Below are positions 35,357 through 46,090 of a stretch of DNA of 64,000 nt, in pieces. The stretch comes from Diplosphaera chodatii (lineage: Eukaryota > Chlorophyta > Trebouxiophyceae > Prasiolales > Stichococcaceae), in contig JAALGY010000041.1 in assembly GCA_032358165.1 (NCBI GenBank), forward strand, positions 2,914,001 through 2,978,000. The letters run 5' to 3'. A program made the position numbers and the translations under genes. Positions within the stretch are counted from its first letter, which is position 1. Every line of letters starts with the position of its first letter. The notes beneath the pieces are model-generated. The model was not told the DNA's origin. It made no database searches and saw nothing but the letters and a program-made list of their open reading frames with translations.

Positions 35357-35710
35357 CGGGAAGTCCGCGAAGCGATGACTGACTGAAGTCACTGCAAGAA
35401 ATTGCTCGTCGAGGAGATGACAAAGTGCTGAAATCACGAAGCATGTAGTTTTGAAGGGAGACAGCTGTCCTGCTTCCAAAGGTCCTGTGCTGAAGTGAGG
35501 GGCGGCACGTATTGTGTCAGCTTTGTCCATCCTGTTGCACACTCCGGCAAGCAGACATGCTGGCTTTGGCTGTGCTGCTAGTAGAACTTGGGAAACCAAC
35601 AATTTTCGTCTGTTCCTTTGTGAGCGGTGCTGCATGCAGAGCCAAAGGTGCTGCTGTACATGGCAGTCAGTCCCGGGGTTTGCCAACATGCACCAGTTTT
35701 GAGCTCCATC

Positions 35711-35715
35711 TGTAA
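35711..35715 (+). terminator. TGTAA poly(A) signal, transporter 1
   Basis: TGTAA is the usual polyadenylation signal in chlorophyte algae. It lies 385 bp after the plus-strand stop codon. This is inferred from the motif and position. Confidence 0.45.
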
Positions 35716-35723
35716 TTGACTTC

Positions 35724-35728
35724 TTACA
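35724..35728 (-). terminator. TGTAA poly(A) signal, transporter 2
   Basis: The minus-strand TGTAA is 470 bp beyond the stop of the converging intronless transporter and only 9 bp from the plus-strand signal. Confidence 0.4.
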
Positions 35729-36198
35729 GTACATGTGGCGTGAGGTGCAACGTCGGACCTATGCATGCTCGTCAGGTGCCGCCGTGAGCATCAAACATGG
35801 TCAAACAGTACAGAATGAAGTGCCAGCAAAAACGTTCGACACGATGCTACGTGCCGAAGGCCAGGTGAAACATCTATCTCGCACAGCGCTGCACGCGAGC
35901 CGCTGCAGACAACATTGGCGCCCCATGCAAGAGGCGCCATCTGCAGCAAAGCCCTGCGCACATGCCATGTGCCGCGCACACCACACTGGCACTTGCATGT
36001 GCCAGTCCTGACATTCTCGCACAGCACTGGACACGTGCATTGCTGTTCGTCCAGCATCGCACCCCGGCCCGCACTATCGAAGCTACCGCTGTGGAGCGGA
36101 GGCTTGTAGCGCCGTCACCGATAAGGTAACTTTCTCTCTCTATGCTGCTCCGATGGCCCAATCTTCGCAAAGACCTACTCCTGGCTCTCTTCCCGATG

Positions 36199-38001
36199 CT
36201 ACACCTTGTCATCAGGCACCGCCTGCGGCCGCTTGTGCATGCTGTACACCATGCCATTCTCCTGTCCCACGGGCATGGTCGACCGCCGCAGCACATCCAC
36301 GCCGCCGATAAGAGATGGCCGTCCCTCAATGTCCTTCGAGTGCTTGACCGCTCCGACCCGACGCCAGAACCAGTGGGCGGCGAACACCTCGTGCACATCC
36401 TCAATCAACAGGCCCTTTGTTTCCGGGATGAAGAACGCCGTGAAGAGAGTCATGATGATGACCCATCCAGCAAAGAACAGAAACACCCCATACTCCATGG
36501 AGCACAACATCGTGACAAAGCACTGGGCTATCAAAAAAGTGAACAGCAGGTTGACGGCAACATTGATGCCCTGGCCGGCAGAGCGCGTCTCCAGGGGGTG
36601 GATCTCCGAGGGCACCAGCCACCCCAGCGGGCCCCAGGACCAGGCGAACGACGAGATGAAGAAGCAGAAGAGCACAATGACGCCGATTGCCACGTTGTTC
36701 GGCAGCTTCGATGCATTCGCAAAGTAGTGACCCAGGAGCACTGCGATGATGACCTCCGCCACAAACATCTGGAAACCCGCCTCCAGCAGCAGCGCGCGCC
36801 GCCCAAACTTGTCGACGCCAAACACCGCCACCAATGTGGACAGCACGTTGACGGCGCCCACGATGACGGTGGACTCCAGCGCCGACTTGTCGCCGCTGCC
36901 AAGTGACTGGAAGAGGATGGGGCTGTAGAAGATGACGGCGTTGATGCCGGTGAACTGCTGGAAGAAGGGCATCAGGACAGTGATGACCAGCTGCGGGCGG
37001 TACTCGCGGCTGAAGAGCGTCCGGTACGGGTTGCTGTCCTGTATCATCTTGGCCTGCTGCGTGGCCAGGAGGATGTCCTCATACTCGATCTGGATGTTCT
37101 CGGTGCCGCGGATGCGCTGCAGCACGTCGCGCCCCTCCTCCAGGTGGCCCCGCTCAATCAGAGAGTTGGGCGTCTCCGGCAGCGTCAGCCCCCCGATGAA
37201 CAGGATGAGGGCAGGGATGGTGGCGATGCCGAGCGACACGCGCCAGCCCCAGGAAAAGTGCTCTGTGCCGTAGTTGATGAGCTGGGAGATCAGGATGCCC
37301 AGAGTTACCGCAAGCTGGAACAGGATGTTCATGGCCCCACGTAGCCTGGCAGGTGCCATCTCCGAGTTGTACAGTGTTGTGCACTGGATGCCGAAGCCAA
37401 CCCCAATCCCCAGCAGGATCCTGCCAATGTACAACATGGAGATGTGCACAGCGGCTGTCAGGATCACACTGCCGCACATGTAGGCCGCCCCGGAGATGAC
37501 CATGGACGTCTTGCGGCCGCGCTTGGACGTCACCCACGCTGCCGGGAAGCTGGACAGCAGGCCCGCCAGGAAGAGGCAGGACGTGAACGTCTGCAGCCGC
37601 TGGTCGTCGAACTTGCAGTAGGGGCTGCCCACACCACTGTCCACGCTGTTGTCGACTGCTATCTTCCGGGCCAGGATGTCCGGGAAGAACTTGGCCAAGA
37701 AGTGGTCCATGCCTGAGATGCCGCCTGAAACGCCATTGTCATACCCAAACATGAGACCGCCGCTGGCCGCGACGAGTGCCGTCATCAGCACGAACCAGGT
37801 GAACTTCGACTCGTATTGGTTCGTACGGTTGCCAAGGCCCGCGAGGGCGGCGGCCGTCCGGGCGCTGGTGTGCACGTGCGAGCGGCCGCTGCTGCCGGGG
37901 GTGTCGTAGCCGCCGCGCCGCAGGTAGCCGGCCATGGAGGCCGGGTGCTGCGGGGGGGCCCGCCGGCCGCTGCCATTCGGTGGCCAGAAGTGGTCCATCA
38001 T
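36199..38001 (-). CDS. HUP: HUP-type hexose/H+ symporter 2, single exon
   Basis: One uninterrupted frame of 600 residues encodes a complete 12-helix sugar porter. Markers: [19 protein letters not shown] (81-99), RGRK (161-164), GRILLGIGVGFGIQ (193-206), [11 protein letters not shown] (275-285), [17 protein letters not shown] (345-361) with the QQ that contacts sugar in HUP1, DKFGRR (397-402), [20 protein letters not shown] (454-473) and [15 protein letters not shown] (526-540). It is strikingly similar to transporters 1 and 3 but has none of their roughly dozen introns. Compared with transporter 1, the N-terminus carries about 40 extra residues, rich in Ser, Gly, Arg and Pro; Met23 (MAGYLRRGG) is an alternative start. 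The C-terminus has its own extension ending PDDKV. It lies on the opposite strand to transporter 1 and the same strand as transporter 3. Nothing suggests a pseudogene. Confidence 0.95.
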   Translation of the reverse strand: MMDHFWPPNGSGRRAPPQHPASMAGYLRRGGYDTPGSSGRSHVHTSARTAAALAGLGNRTNQYESKFTWFVLMTALVAASGGLMFGYDNGVSGGISGMDHFLAKFFPDILARKIAVDNSVDSGVGSPYCKFDDQRLQTFTSCLFLAGLLSSFPAAWVTSKRGRKTSMVISGAAYMCGSVILTAAVHISMLYIGRILLGIGVGFGIQCTTLYNSEMAPARLRGAMNILFQLAVTLGILISQLINYGTEHFSWGWRVSLGIATIPALILFIGGLTLPETPNSLIERGHLEEGRDVLQRIRGTENIQIEYEDILLATQQAKMIQDSNPYRTLFSREYRPQLVITVLMPFFQQFTGINAVIFYSPILFQSLGSGDKSALESTVIVGAVNVLSTLVAVFGVDKFGRRALLLEAGFQMFVAEVIIAVLLGHYFANASKLPNNVAIGVIVLFCFFISSFAWSWGPLGWLVPSEIHPLETRSAGQGINVAVNLLFTFLIAQCFVTMLCSMEYGVFLFFAGWVIIMTLFTAFFIPETKGLLIEDVHEVFAAHWFWRRVGAVKHSKDIEGRPSLIGGVDVLRRSTMPVGQENGMVYSMHKRPQAVPDDKV

Positions 38002-39617
38002 GGCTGCGGGGTGTCAGGAGCGCGGCCGCAGCCACCGCTCCCTGCTTGATGGCACTGCCGGCTCCCTTCAAAACCTGTAGCACGCTCTGCCCTGCCAGGG
38101 CCGGATCCCGGCCAGTCGCCTGCTCCAGCATGTGCGATGCTTGTTGTGTCATTCCATTTGCCAGGGGAACGTCCCAGCACGATCGCATCTGCAGTTGCAG
38201 GGCCGTTGCTTCGCACCTCTTACTCAGCGCCCATCGGCAACCGCAGGCTGACACTTGCACAGGGTCGCCTGCAGAACGTTGCTGCGTCCTGCACGCACCA
38301 AGCAGGCACCAATGTCTGTCTGTGCTCCACCACCGGCGTTATTCCAAACGGCCGTTGCGCGACATTCGAAGCTGCAGCTTTGCAGACATTCTGCCCAAGG
38401 ACAAGCACACCAGCCGGTGTCTGGACACCAATCACACAGACAACACCTAGTTGTGCCCTGGGCCTTGTGCACTCCTGAAAGCTCAAGACATGCCCATCAC
38501 TTTGGCATGCATTGAACGTCCTGTTCAGACTGGTGATCGAAGGCGCAGGCACCTGACAATCGGGAGTTGAGGTGCTGCACACCGGCGGTTCAGAGCATCC
38601 CCTGCCCAAATTTGTCCGCGTCCAAAGCTGGTCCGGCCCAACGTTGATGTGGCCAAACGTGCCTGAACTAGACACAGGTTGCAGGTATAGCCTTCAGCTT
38701 TGGGTATCAGCAGTGCACGACCGCGTGGCCAGTACCAGCTGCGCACCAGTGCAGTGAGCAGCGCCAGCAAGGACACGCCAAATAGCGACGAGGGACGGCG
38801 GGTGGCAATTGACGACAACTCAGTGTGCAATGGAGATCATCACTGACAAGCCTGCCGCGAATACGACGGCCGGCGTGACCGCGGAGCAGCCAAATCTCTC
38901 GCGCATGAGTCATCATGAACCCGATCTGTGAAAGGAGATTCACCGCCAGCTGTGTGGGAGGAAATTTGCCAACCTCATACAGCTCTCCCAGTCAATGTGT
39001 CCACCGCTGCTCCTACCATATTCCCCTCTGTATAACGGGGTGCTCACTGCGGTTGTAGGGGCACCGTCGGATGCATCGACATGTGCAAGTTGGGGTTTCT
39101 GAAAGGTCATGTGCAGGTGCGTTGGTGACAGTATGTGGTGCAACGCTGCAAGAGGTGTGATGAAGTAACCGTAGCTTACAGTATGGTGGCGCAGCCCAGC
39201 GGCTGCTAGCAATCGAAAGAAACTGTACAGAGCAATACAGGCAGCTATCTATAGTGCCCCGCACCACAACTTCAGGCGCAGCGCGCAGTTATATCTGTTT
39301 CCAAAAGCAATGGCAAGTTCTGAACGCTAGTGCAGCGGCACCATAACAAAAGCGGTGCCGGCACGAAGAGCGTGTCAAGTGCCATAGCCAGCCGTGCATG
39401 CAAAGATGCCTGGCGTCACTGAGCAGGCCCAACAGACCAAATCAAAAGGCGGCACACAGACAGAAGGCTGCGTCGTCTGTATCTCTCTTTCAGATGAGCC
39501 CTTTCATCTCCTGGCGGCAGGCCCTGCCGATAGTAGTGCGCCAACATGGCTGCTGCCATTGCGCGTCAGTTGCTGCCGCAGACTGCTGCTGAGCACGCAT
39601 GCTCAGCGAGGGGTACT
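38002..39617. other. Intergenic, transporters 2 and 3
   Basis: These 1.6 kb lie between two minus-strand transporter genes and should hold the promoter of transporter 2 and the 3' UTR of transporter 3. Scattered short open frames show no homology to families I know. No retrotransposon remnant or A-tract flanks the intronless gene. Confidence 0.45.
39176..39180 (-). terminator. TGTAA poly(A) signal, transporter 3
   Basis: A minus-strand TGTAA lies 438 bp beyond the stop codon of transporter 3. Position and motif fit a chlorophyte poly(A) signal. Confidence 0.4.
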
Positions 39618-42600
39618 TCAGACGTTCGTGGCCGACACCTTCGGGGTCACGCCCGCAACCATGGAGGCCTGCTTCAGCACGTCCACGCCTCCCACCATGG
39701 ATGGGCGTCCCTCGATATCCTGCAGCAACGAGCCACCAGTTGCCGCTGGTCACTGGTTGCGCAACAACATGGGGACGCCCACAGCACAAAGCCGCATGCA
39801 GGCCACCACCTCGGTCCAAGGCAGTCTGGTGCAACATCTACTCGTCATCAGTCATCAGAGCGGCGTGTGGCAGCCGGTATCACCTTGGTGTGGGTGACCA
39901 CGCCGGTGCGCTTCCAGAACCAGTGAGCTGCAAAGACCTCGTGCACGTCTTCGATCAGGAGGCCCTTGGTCTCCGGCAGGAAGAAGGCCACAAACAGCTG
40001 CAGGCGGCAAAGGCGCAAAGGTAAGGTCGCTGTAGAAATTTGAATGCCGGGGTGCAAACAGAGCTGGCCTGTCCGGCGTTGCCAACTACAACAGCCTGAA
40101 CGCAGAAAGATGGAACCAGAAGCAAATGCAGCACGATGCAAACTTACTGTCATGATGACCACCCAGCCCGCGAAAAACAGGAACACGCCAAACTCCATTG
40201 CGCACAGCATGCTGATGAAGCTCTGGCCGATCAGGAAGGTGAAGGCCCTGTGGAGACGAGGAGGAGCAACCAGGATTAGCGGATGGTGCTAGGTCAGCAA
40301 GTGCATGAGCAGGTCCAGCAGGCTGGTGATGCCAGCCGTCAAGGCAGCCAGGGGCCTGAGCGCGACAAGCTCAGACGGGGGCAATGGGCTGCTCACAGGT
40401 TGACGGCGACATTGATGCCCTGGCCGGCGGAGCGCGTCTCCAGGGGGTGAATCTCCGAGGGCACCAGCCACCCCAGGGGGCCCCAGGACCAGGCGAAGGA
40501 AGCAATGAAGACGCAGATGAGCACGATGACGCCGATGGCCACATCGTTGGGCAGCTCAGTGGCGCCGCCAGAGAAGTAGTGACCTGCGGCATAGGCGGGT
40601 GGGAGCATGTCAAGCACAGGCTGACAGGTCTCTGTGATCCAGACGGCATGCAATGCTCGGACACAGGCGGTTGTTGGAACGACTGCCTCCTCAGATCAAT
40701 GCAGCGACCAGGGCTGCAGATGCTGCTGATGGCAGGGACTGCTGACGCACCGAGCAGGATGGCGACCAGGATCTCCGCGACGAACATCTGCACGCCGGCC
40801 TCCAGCAGCAGGGCGCGGCGGCCGACGCGGTCGACGCCGAAGACGGCCACCAGCGTGGACAGCACGTTGACGGCGCCCACGATGCAGGACGACTCCAGGG
40901 CGGTCTTGTCGCCAGAGCCCAGCGACGAGAAGAAGACGGGGGAGTAGAAGATGATGGCGTTGATGCCGGTGAACTGCTGGAAGAAGGGCATCTGCAGCGG
41001 GGACGCAGGTCAGCAGGATTAGCACAGGGCGCTAGCAAGGTAGGCCGTGGAGTTGTGCAGTGTGTCGTTGAGCAGGCAAGGTCTGTGCAATCTTGAGGGC
41101 ATGTGATGCTGGCAGCAAGAGGTCAGTAGCACACCAGCACGGTGATGATGAGCTGTGGGCGGTAACGGCGGCTGAACAGCGTCTTGTACGGGTTGGAGGT
41201 GATCTCGGCTGCTGCCTGCTGCGCCTGCGGATCACCATCAATCCCAGATGTTAGCATGCGAACACATCTTTGCAGGACAAGCTGCTGATGGTGTCCATCT
41301 ACATCTCGTCATATGCATTTGAACCAACAGCACGAAAGCGCTGTCAAACGGAAAACCTTCAAGGGCGCACCAGGACGATGTCCTCGTACTCGACGGTGAT
41401 GTTCTCTGTGCCGCGGATCTTCTTCAGCACGCGGCGCGCCTCCTCCAGGTGGCCGCGCTCGATCAGCGAGTTGGGCGTCTCCGGCAGCAGGATGCCGCCT
41501 ATGCAGGGGAGCACACAGCTCAGCATCGAAAGGAGGCAAGGTCCAGGCCAGAGTGGCTGGGGCCAGATGGCAGCCCTGCGGCAGAGCATGCTTGCTGGCG
41601 GCCAACGGTGCATGTTGATCTCCTGTATGGCACGCTGAAAGTACCAGCATGATGTATGATCTGAGTCGCGCACCCCAGAATAGGATGAAGGCGGGGATGA
41701 AGGCGATGGCGAGCGACACGCGCCAGCCCCACGAGTGGTGCTCCGTTCCGTAGTTGACCAGTTGCGCAATCAGGATACCTTCAACACGGCAGTGCATTTG
41801 GTCGTTGGTTATGGATTCTACAAGGACTGCTTAGTTTTGTAAGCATGACCACCTTATAATACATCTCACACTCTTACAGTGGCTCTCCCACCTATGGTGA
41901 CCATGAGCTGGAACAGGATGTTGAGCGCGCCCCGCAGCTTGGCCGGCGCCATCTCGCTGTTGTACAGGGTCGCGCACTGCGGCACAGAGGGGTCACCAGG
42001 GCTCGACATCATGAGCATGTCATGCAGGCTCAGTCTGTGCGGAGCAAGGCGGATGGCTGCTCGACACTCTGTGCGCAGACCGCATGTACTGCAGCGTACC
42101 GCAGACAGGCCAGCTGCGTACCTGGATGGCAAAGCCGACGCCGATGCCCAGCAGCACACGGCCGATGTACAGCATGGAGATGTGCTCAGCGGCGACCAGC
42201 AGGATCGTGCCTGCAGCACGAGGAGCACCCAGTCTGCAGTGCGCATGTCAGCAGCTGCGGCGTGCAGGTGGAGGAACAACCTGATGGATGTACTGGGTAG
42301 CAAACATTCGCTGCCCTGCCGATAAACAGGAGACAGCAGCCAGAAAGAGGGATGAAGCAGCCAAGCGGTGCGCACCGATCATGTACATGGCGCCGGAGAT
42401 GATCATGCTGACTTTGCGGCCCTTGTGCTGGGTGACCCAGGCGGCGGGGAAGGAGGCCACCAGGCCGGCCAGGAACAGGCAGGACGTGAAGGTCTGCAGC
42501 TTCTGGTCGTCGAACTTGCAGTACGGGGAGGTGGAGGTGTCGGCCAGCTTCTTCGCCAGCACATCTGCAGGCAGGCAACAGGGTCTGCTTCAGCACAGGT

Positions 42601-43068
42601 CGCATGTCTGCAAAGGTCGTGTGGGTTGCACAGATGCATGCAGCTATCATGTGCATGCCGCAGTCTCAAGCGCTTCAGTAGCATGCAGTGGGTAGATGTT
42701 GCAGGCGTGCATGCAGGATGTAACGGACGCACTTGGGTAGAACTTCTCCAGGAAAGCGTTCATGCCGCTGACGCCACCCGACACACCGTTGTCGTACCTA
42801 CAGGCAGTGACGCATGCATTGAGCCTCGCTGTCACGGGCACAGGCAATGTTGCTCTATTGCTTCTGTGGAGGCCGCGCTGGCTGAGACAGTCGTGAGATG
42901 GTACAGCACAAGATCTGGACAATCGGACCAGGGCCAAGACACGCACCCGAACATCAGGCCGCCGCTGGCGGCGACGAGCGCCGTCATGATAACGTACCAA
43001 GTCGTCTTGCCCTCATGCAGCTCCGTGCGCATGTTGGGGTCCACGAACGCGGGGCCACCGCCGCCCAT
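39618..43068 (-). CDS. HUP: HUP-type hexose/H+ symporter 3, intron-rich
   Basis: The start is MGGGGPAFVDPNMRTELHEG (43068), running into [18 protein letters not shown], which ends at a donor as in transporter 1. Downstream exons: [20 protein letters not shown] (about 42790), [20 protein letters not shown] (about 42495), [32 protein letters not shown] (about 42180), [20 protein letters not shown] (about 41940), [20 protein letters not shown] (about 41760), [20 protein letters not shown] (about 41490), [20 protein letters not shown] (about 41200), [20 protein letters not shown] with [20 protein letters not shown] (40990-40770), [20 protein letters not shown] (about 40500), [20 protein letters not shown] (about 40230), [20 protein letters not shown] (about 39970), and a last exon [17 protein letters not shown] ending SATNV at 39618. 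Substrate QQ, the RVGRR loop and PETKG are intact. Intron positions parallel transporter 1, so these two probably descend from one intron-rich ancestor by duplication. Confidence 0.92.
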
Positions 43069-44118
43069 GGTTGCAACCTGTCCACCGATGACACCCCTGG
43101 TCAGCTACTAATGCTCCGACTGACATTGCCCCATACGATGCAGCACGCAACAGTTGCCTGACCATGTGCATAGATGTCTAGTTCGTCGCCTCACAAACAC
43201 AACGCGTTCCCGAGGCATGCCGAAAGGACAGGGGGTGGAACCGCCCGGTCGGTGCAGACCAGCAGGTGGTGCAGCGCATCGGCGGCCCAGCACACGGCGT
43301 CGCAAGCATTCGATCGAGCTAGGCTGGTAAGTCACAGGTGCCCGAGTGCCATGCACCGTCGTATGGATGCCGGCGGCTGGCACTTGCGCATCAGTCAGGA
43401 CAACAGGACGGTGTCGGACGCGCTGGGGGACAGCGGAGTGAGCCAAACATGGCGTGGACATCAAATGTACGCAGCCTGATATACCGTAGCGATATCTAGC
43501 AAGCGTGCCGCAACATGCAGCAGGAACGGCTACCTGCACCGTTGTGTCAGGCTCGTACCTTGATGGGTGTGAAGCGTTGGCCGCACCGACCAGCTGGTGC
43601 TCGCCCCGGTGTTGAGGCTGAGCGCGAGGTGCTGTGCTGCCTTGGAGATTGGAGTTGGGAGGAGAGCAGAATGAGAGTGAGGCTCGGGAGGGCGGTCGGC
43701 CGGTTATCAAGGCCGCCGGGTTAGTCAAGAGATCTTCCTTGATCGGATTTCGTCCCCTGGACGGCGTACAGCCGTCAGGGTTTTTGCATTCGTCCCGGGG
43801 CCCGGACCGGCAAAAAGGCATAGTCGTCTCGGGGCCAAGTCTCCTTCTCAGGACGTCATGTGAAAGGCGGGATCGGCACGCCAGCTCGCCAGGCAAATTG
43901 TTCATGCCAAGGCAGTGGAGGACTGGTGCCGTAACATGCTACCATTTTTACCGTCCCATGACGGTGTGACCACCTTTTGTGCAAGACACTCTACATACAC
44001 ACGCGAAATAGGCGCCACCGCACTGCCAACCCCACTGTCTCCGCCCTCTGCTATCATATGAGGCAGCTTGCTCTATCCCGTGCGCCTCTCGCTTGCTGTT
44101 AGATGCCCAGGCCTTCAC
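43069..44118. other. Intergenic with a structured segment, transporter 3 / guanylate kinase
   Basis: This region is 1.05 kb long, and both neighbours are on the minus strand. It must hold the promoter of transporter 3. A 265-codon minus-strand open frame (43108-43905) has no recognisable domain and odd composition. The notable content is the stem-loop pair at 43706-43785. Confidence 0.5.
43706..43785 (+). ncRNA. Candidate structured RNA: two stem-loops then T5
   Basis: ATCAAGG (43706-43712) can pair with CCTTGAT (43737-43743). Right after it, CCCTG-ACGGC (43755-43765, one bulged G) pairs perfectly with GCCGT-CAGGG (43771-43780) around the loop GTACA, followed directly by TTTTT (43781-43785). 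A 10 bp GC-rich stem followed by T5 looks like the end of a small RNA made by RNA polymerase III, or a terminator-like hairpin. I do not recognise it as a U snRNA, SRP, RNase P or tRNA. Transcription is not shown by the sequence. Confidence 0.35.
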
Positions 44119-45701
44119 TCATGACACTCCACACCGTCGTGACACCCGCCGCTTCTCCGCCAGCAGTATCGCCTCAATCTCCTGCACCGTGTCCTCCAGC
44201 CGGCCGTCCTGATTCACCACCACTGCAGCGCGCGGGCAACAGCGATGCGTCAGGTGCGGAGAGTGGCAAGCAGCATGACGGCACAGCACGAGTGAAGGAG
44301 GGCCGGTAGCTGCGGCACCCACCGTAGTCAAACTCCAGCATGCGGGCTGCCTCGCTGCGGGCGGTCCTGATCCTGGCGGCCATGTTGTCCTGCAGGCACC
44401 AGGCCACAGCTGACCACGCCCACTCCTACATTGCGATGCGCTAGATGCATGGCTTTGCACGTTCACAGCAGCTCACCATTGTCTCGGTCTTCCGGGACAC
44501 CAGCCGCTGCACCATCTCTGCCTCGCTGTCGGCCGTCTGCAGTGCATGTGGCGCATGGTTTAGCGCGTCGCTCGTTTGAGGACGGCCGTGACACACCGTA
44601 CGATACCACACTCACTCACCAGGAAGATGGACACCGCATGCGGCATCATGCGCCGAACAGTGGCAGCGCCTTGCACATCTATCCGCAGCACCACGTCTGA
44701 GTTGGCTGCCAGGGCATCTTCCACCTATGCATAGCCATGAAATGATCTTCACGACTATACAACTAAACGCAGCATGCAGTCTGCCTGACAGTGTTGGTTT
44801 AATCTGGTGACGCATAGTATGAACATCAGGGATGCAGTGCATCTGATGTATCAACTGAGCAGACGAACGGAAAACTGATGCTATGGATTACCAGCAGGGA
44901 CGAGAGTGCATCACCTGTTGGCGCGGGATGCCCTTGTAGTCACCATACACTATGGCATGCTCCAGCAGCGTTCCGCTGGCGAGCCACTGCTCAAACTGCG
45001 CCTTGCTGACAAAGAAGTAGTCTACACCATGCACCTCCCCCTCCCGCTTCGGCCTAGAAGGAAGGAGTTGCACTTGTGCAGGAACGGCACGCAACACGCG
45101 GCTGCCACTCACTGCCAATGAGCCCTCAGTTGTCCTGGGTTGCAGGTGACCGGCTTGACCGCAGGTGACCACCGTCCGTCAATGACCAGCCTCGAAAGGT
45201 AACAATGAAGAGGGGAACCGGGAGGCCAACCGGCAGGCAGCACGCACGGGAGCCGTGCCGGCACCTGGACGTGGCAGTGACCACGAAGTGGATGTCAGGG
45301 CGCCGGTCCCGCAGTCGGTTCAGCACAGCGTCCTTGCCGACGCCAGACGGCCCGGAAACGATGACCACCAGCGCCGGCGGCGGCGCGACGGCGGGCGCGC
45401 TGCTGAAGGGGCCAAGCTGCTGCTCAACGTCCTGCAGCAGCGGCGGCGCAGCACCCTGCGGCTGGTCCTCCCCCGCCGCAGACCGGGACAGCGTCACCTG
45501 CTGATCGCAGTAGCTGCTGCGGATCCCGATTTGTGGCGTTTGCCTATGTGCGAACGGTGGTTGCCTGCTCAAGGTCGCGAAACTGCTGCGGTGTGGTGCT
45601 GTTGGCGGTGGTGTGCAGTGTGTCGAGTTCAGGCGTGCAAGTCTGGCGAGGCAGTGCAATCGTTGCAGCAGCGTGCGGCTTGGGCACAGCATGTCTTGCA
45701 C
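44119..45701 (-). CDS. Organellar (plastid/mitochondrial type) guanylate kinase
   Basis: Guanylate kinase phosphorylates GMP to GDP with ATP. The first exon (45701 down to about 45265) has an Arg/Ser/Leu-rich, acid-poor N-terminus (MQDMLCPSRTLLQRLHCLAR), then VVIVSGPSGVGKDAVLNRLR, with the P-loop at residues 117-124, and HFVVTATSR. Further exons: PKREGEVHGVDYFFVSKAQF with LLEHAIVYGDYKGIPRQQ (about 45050-44920), DVVLRIDVQGAATVRRMMPH (about 44700), AEMVQRLVSRKTETM (about 44510), DNMAARIRTARSEAARMLEF (about 44370) and VVNQDGRLEDTVQEIEAILL, ending CGVS at 44119. The GMP-binding residues (TSR, the GEVHGVDYFF loop) and VYGDYKGIP are present. Asp follows the P-loop Lys where cytosolic enzymes have Ser/Thr; the plant plastid/mitochondrial isoform shares this GPSGVGKDAV. 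It is divergent from the J-domain gene, with about 390 bp between the starts. Confidence 0.9.
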
Positions 45702-46090
45702 GGCTGCACGCAGGATTTGCTCACGTCAAGAGTGAAGCTCTGTGCAGGTTCGTGCCGATCCTTGACATTCGAGTCTACAATTCTTGGAGCATGACAACAA
45801 ACACCTACGCTGATGCACAGAAGCTGAGAGCCTGAGACCGCGTCATTTACTAGCTTGCGTAATCCACAAGCGTTACAGAGCGACTGCTGCGCTTGTCGTG
45901 GCCATACACTTCGCCTACTGCCATTGCATCACGCATCTCCTCAACATCACTGCACGGCTGTGGTGGCACCAGTGTTCAAAGACTAGGGTGCTGATGCTTG
46001 TCAGGTCGGACAACTGAGCAGGCAGTTCTGAGGCTGACTCAGCACTCCAGTCAAGGGTACTCCGGCTGGGCTCTGCCAGCCGCACCAACC
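45702..46090. promoter_or_regulatory. Divergent promoter region, guanylate kinase / DNAJC17-like
   Basis: 389 bp separate the two opposite start codons, so both promoters lie here. No TATA box or known motif stands out. Confidence 0.4.

Larger units (their letters stand above)
35327..36198. other. Convergent 3' region, transporters 1 and 2
   Basis: These 870 bp lie between two converging stop codons. They contain closely spaced poly(A) signals for both strands (35711 and 35724). No other gene is visible. Confidence 0.5.

Noticed and set aside
43108..43905. A 265-codon minus-strand open frame between transporter 3 and guanylate kinase
   Set aside because: It has no signal, domain or splice context. 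The composition looks like random GC-rich DNA, and it overlaps the structured stem-loop region.
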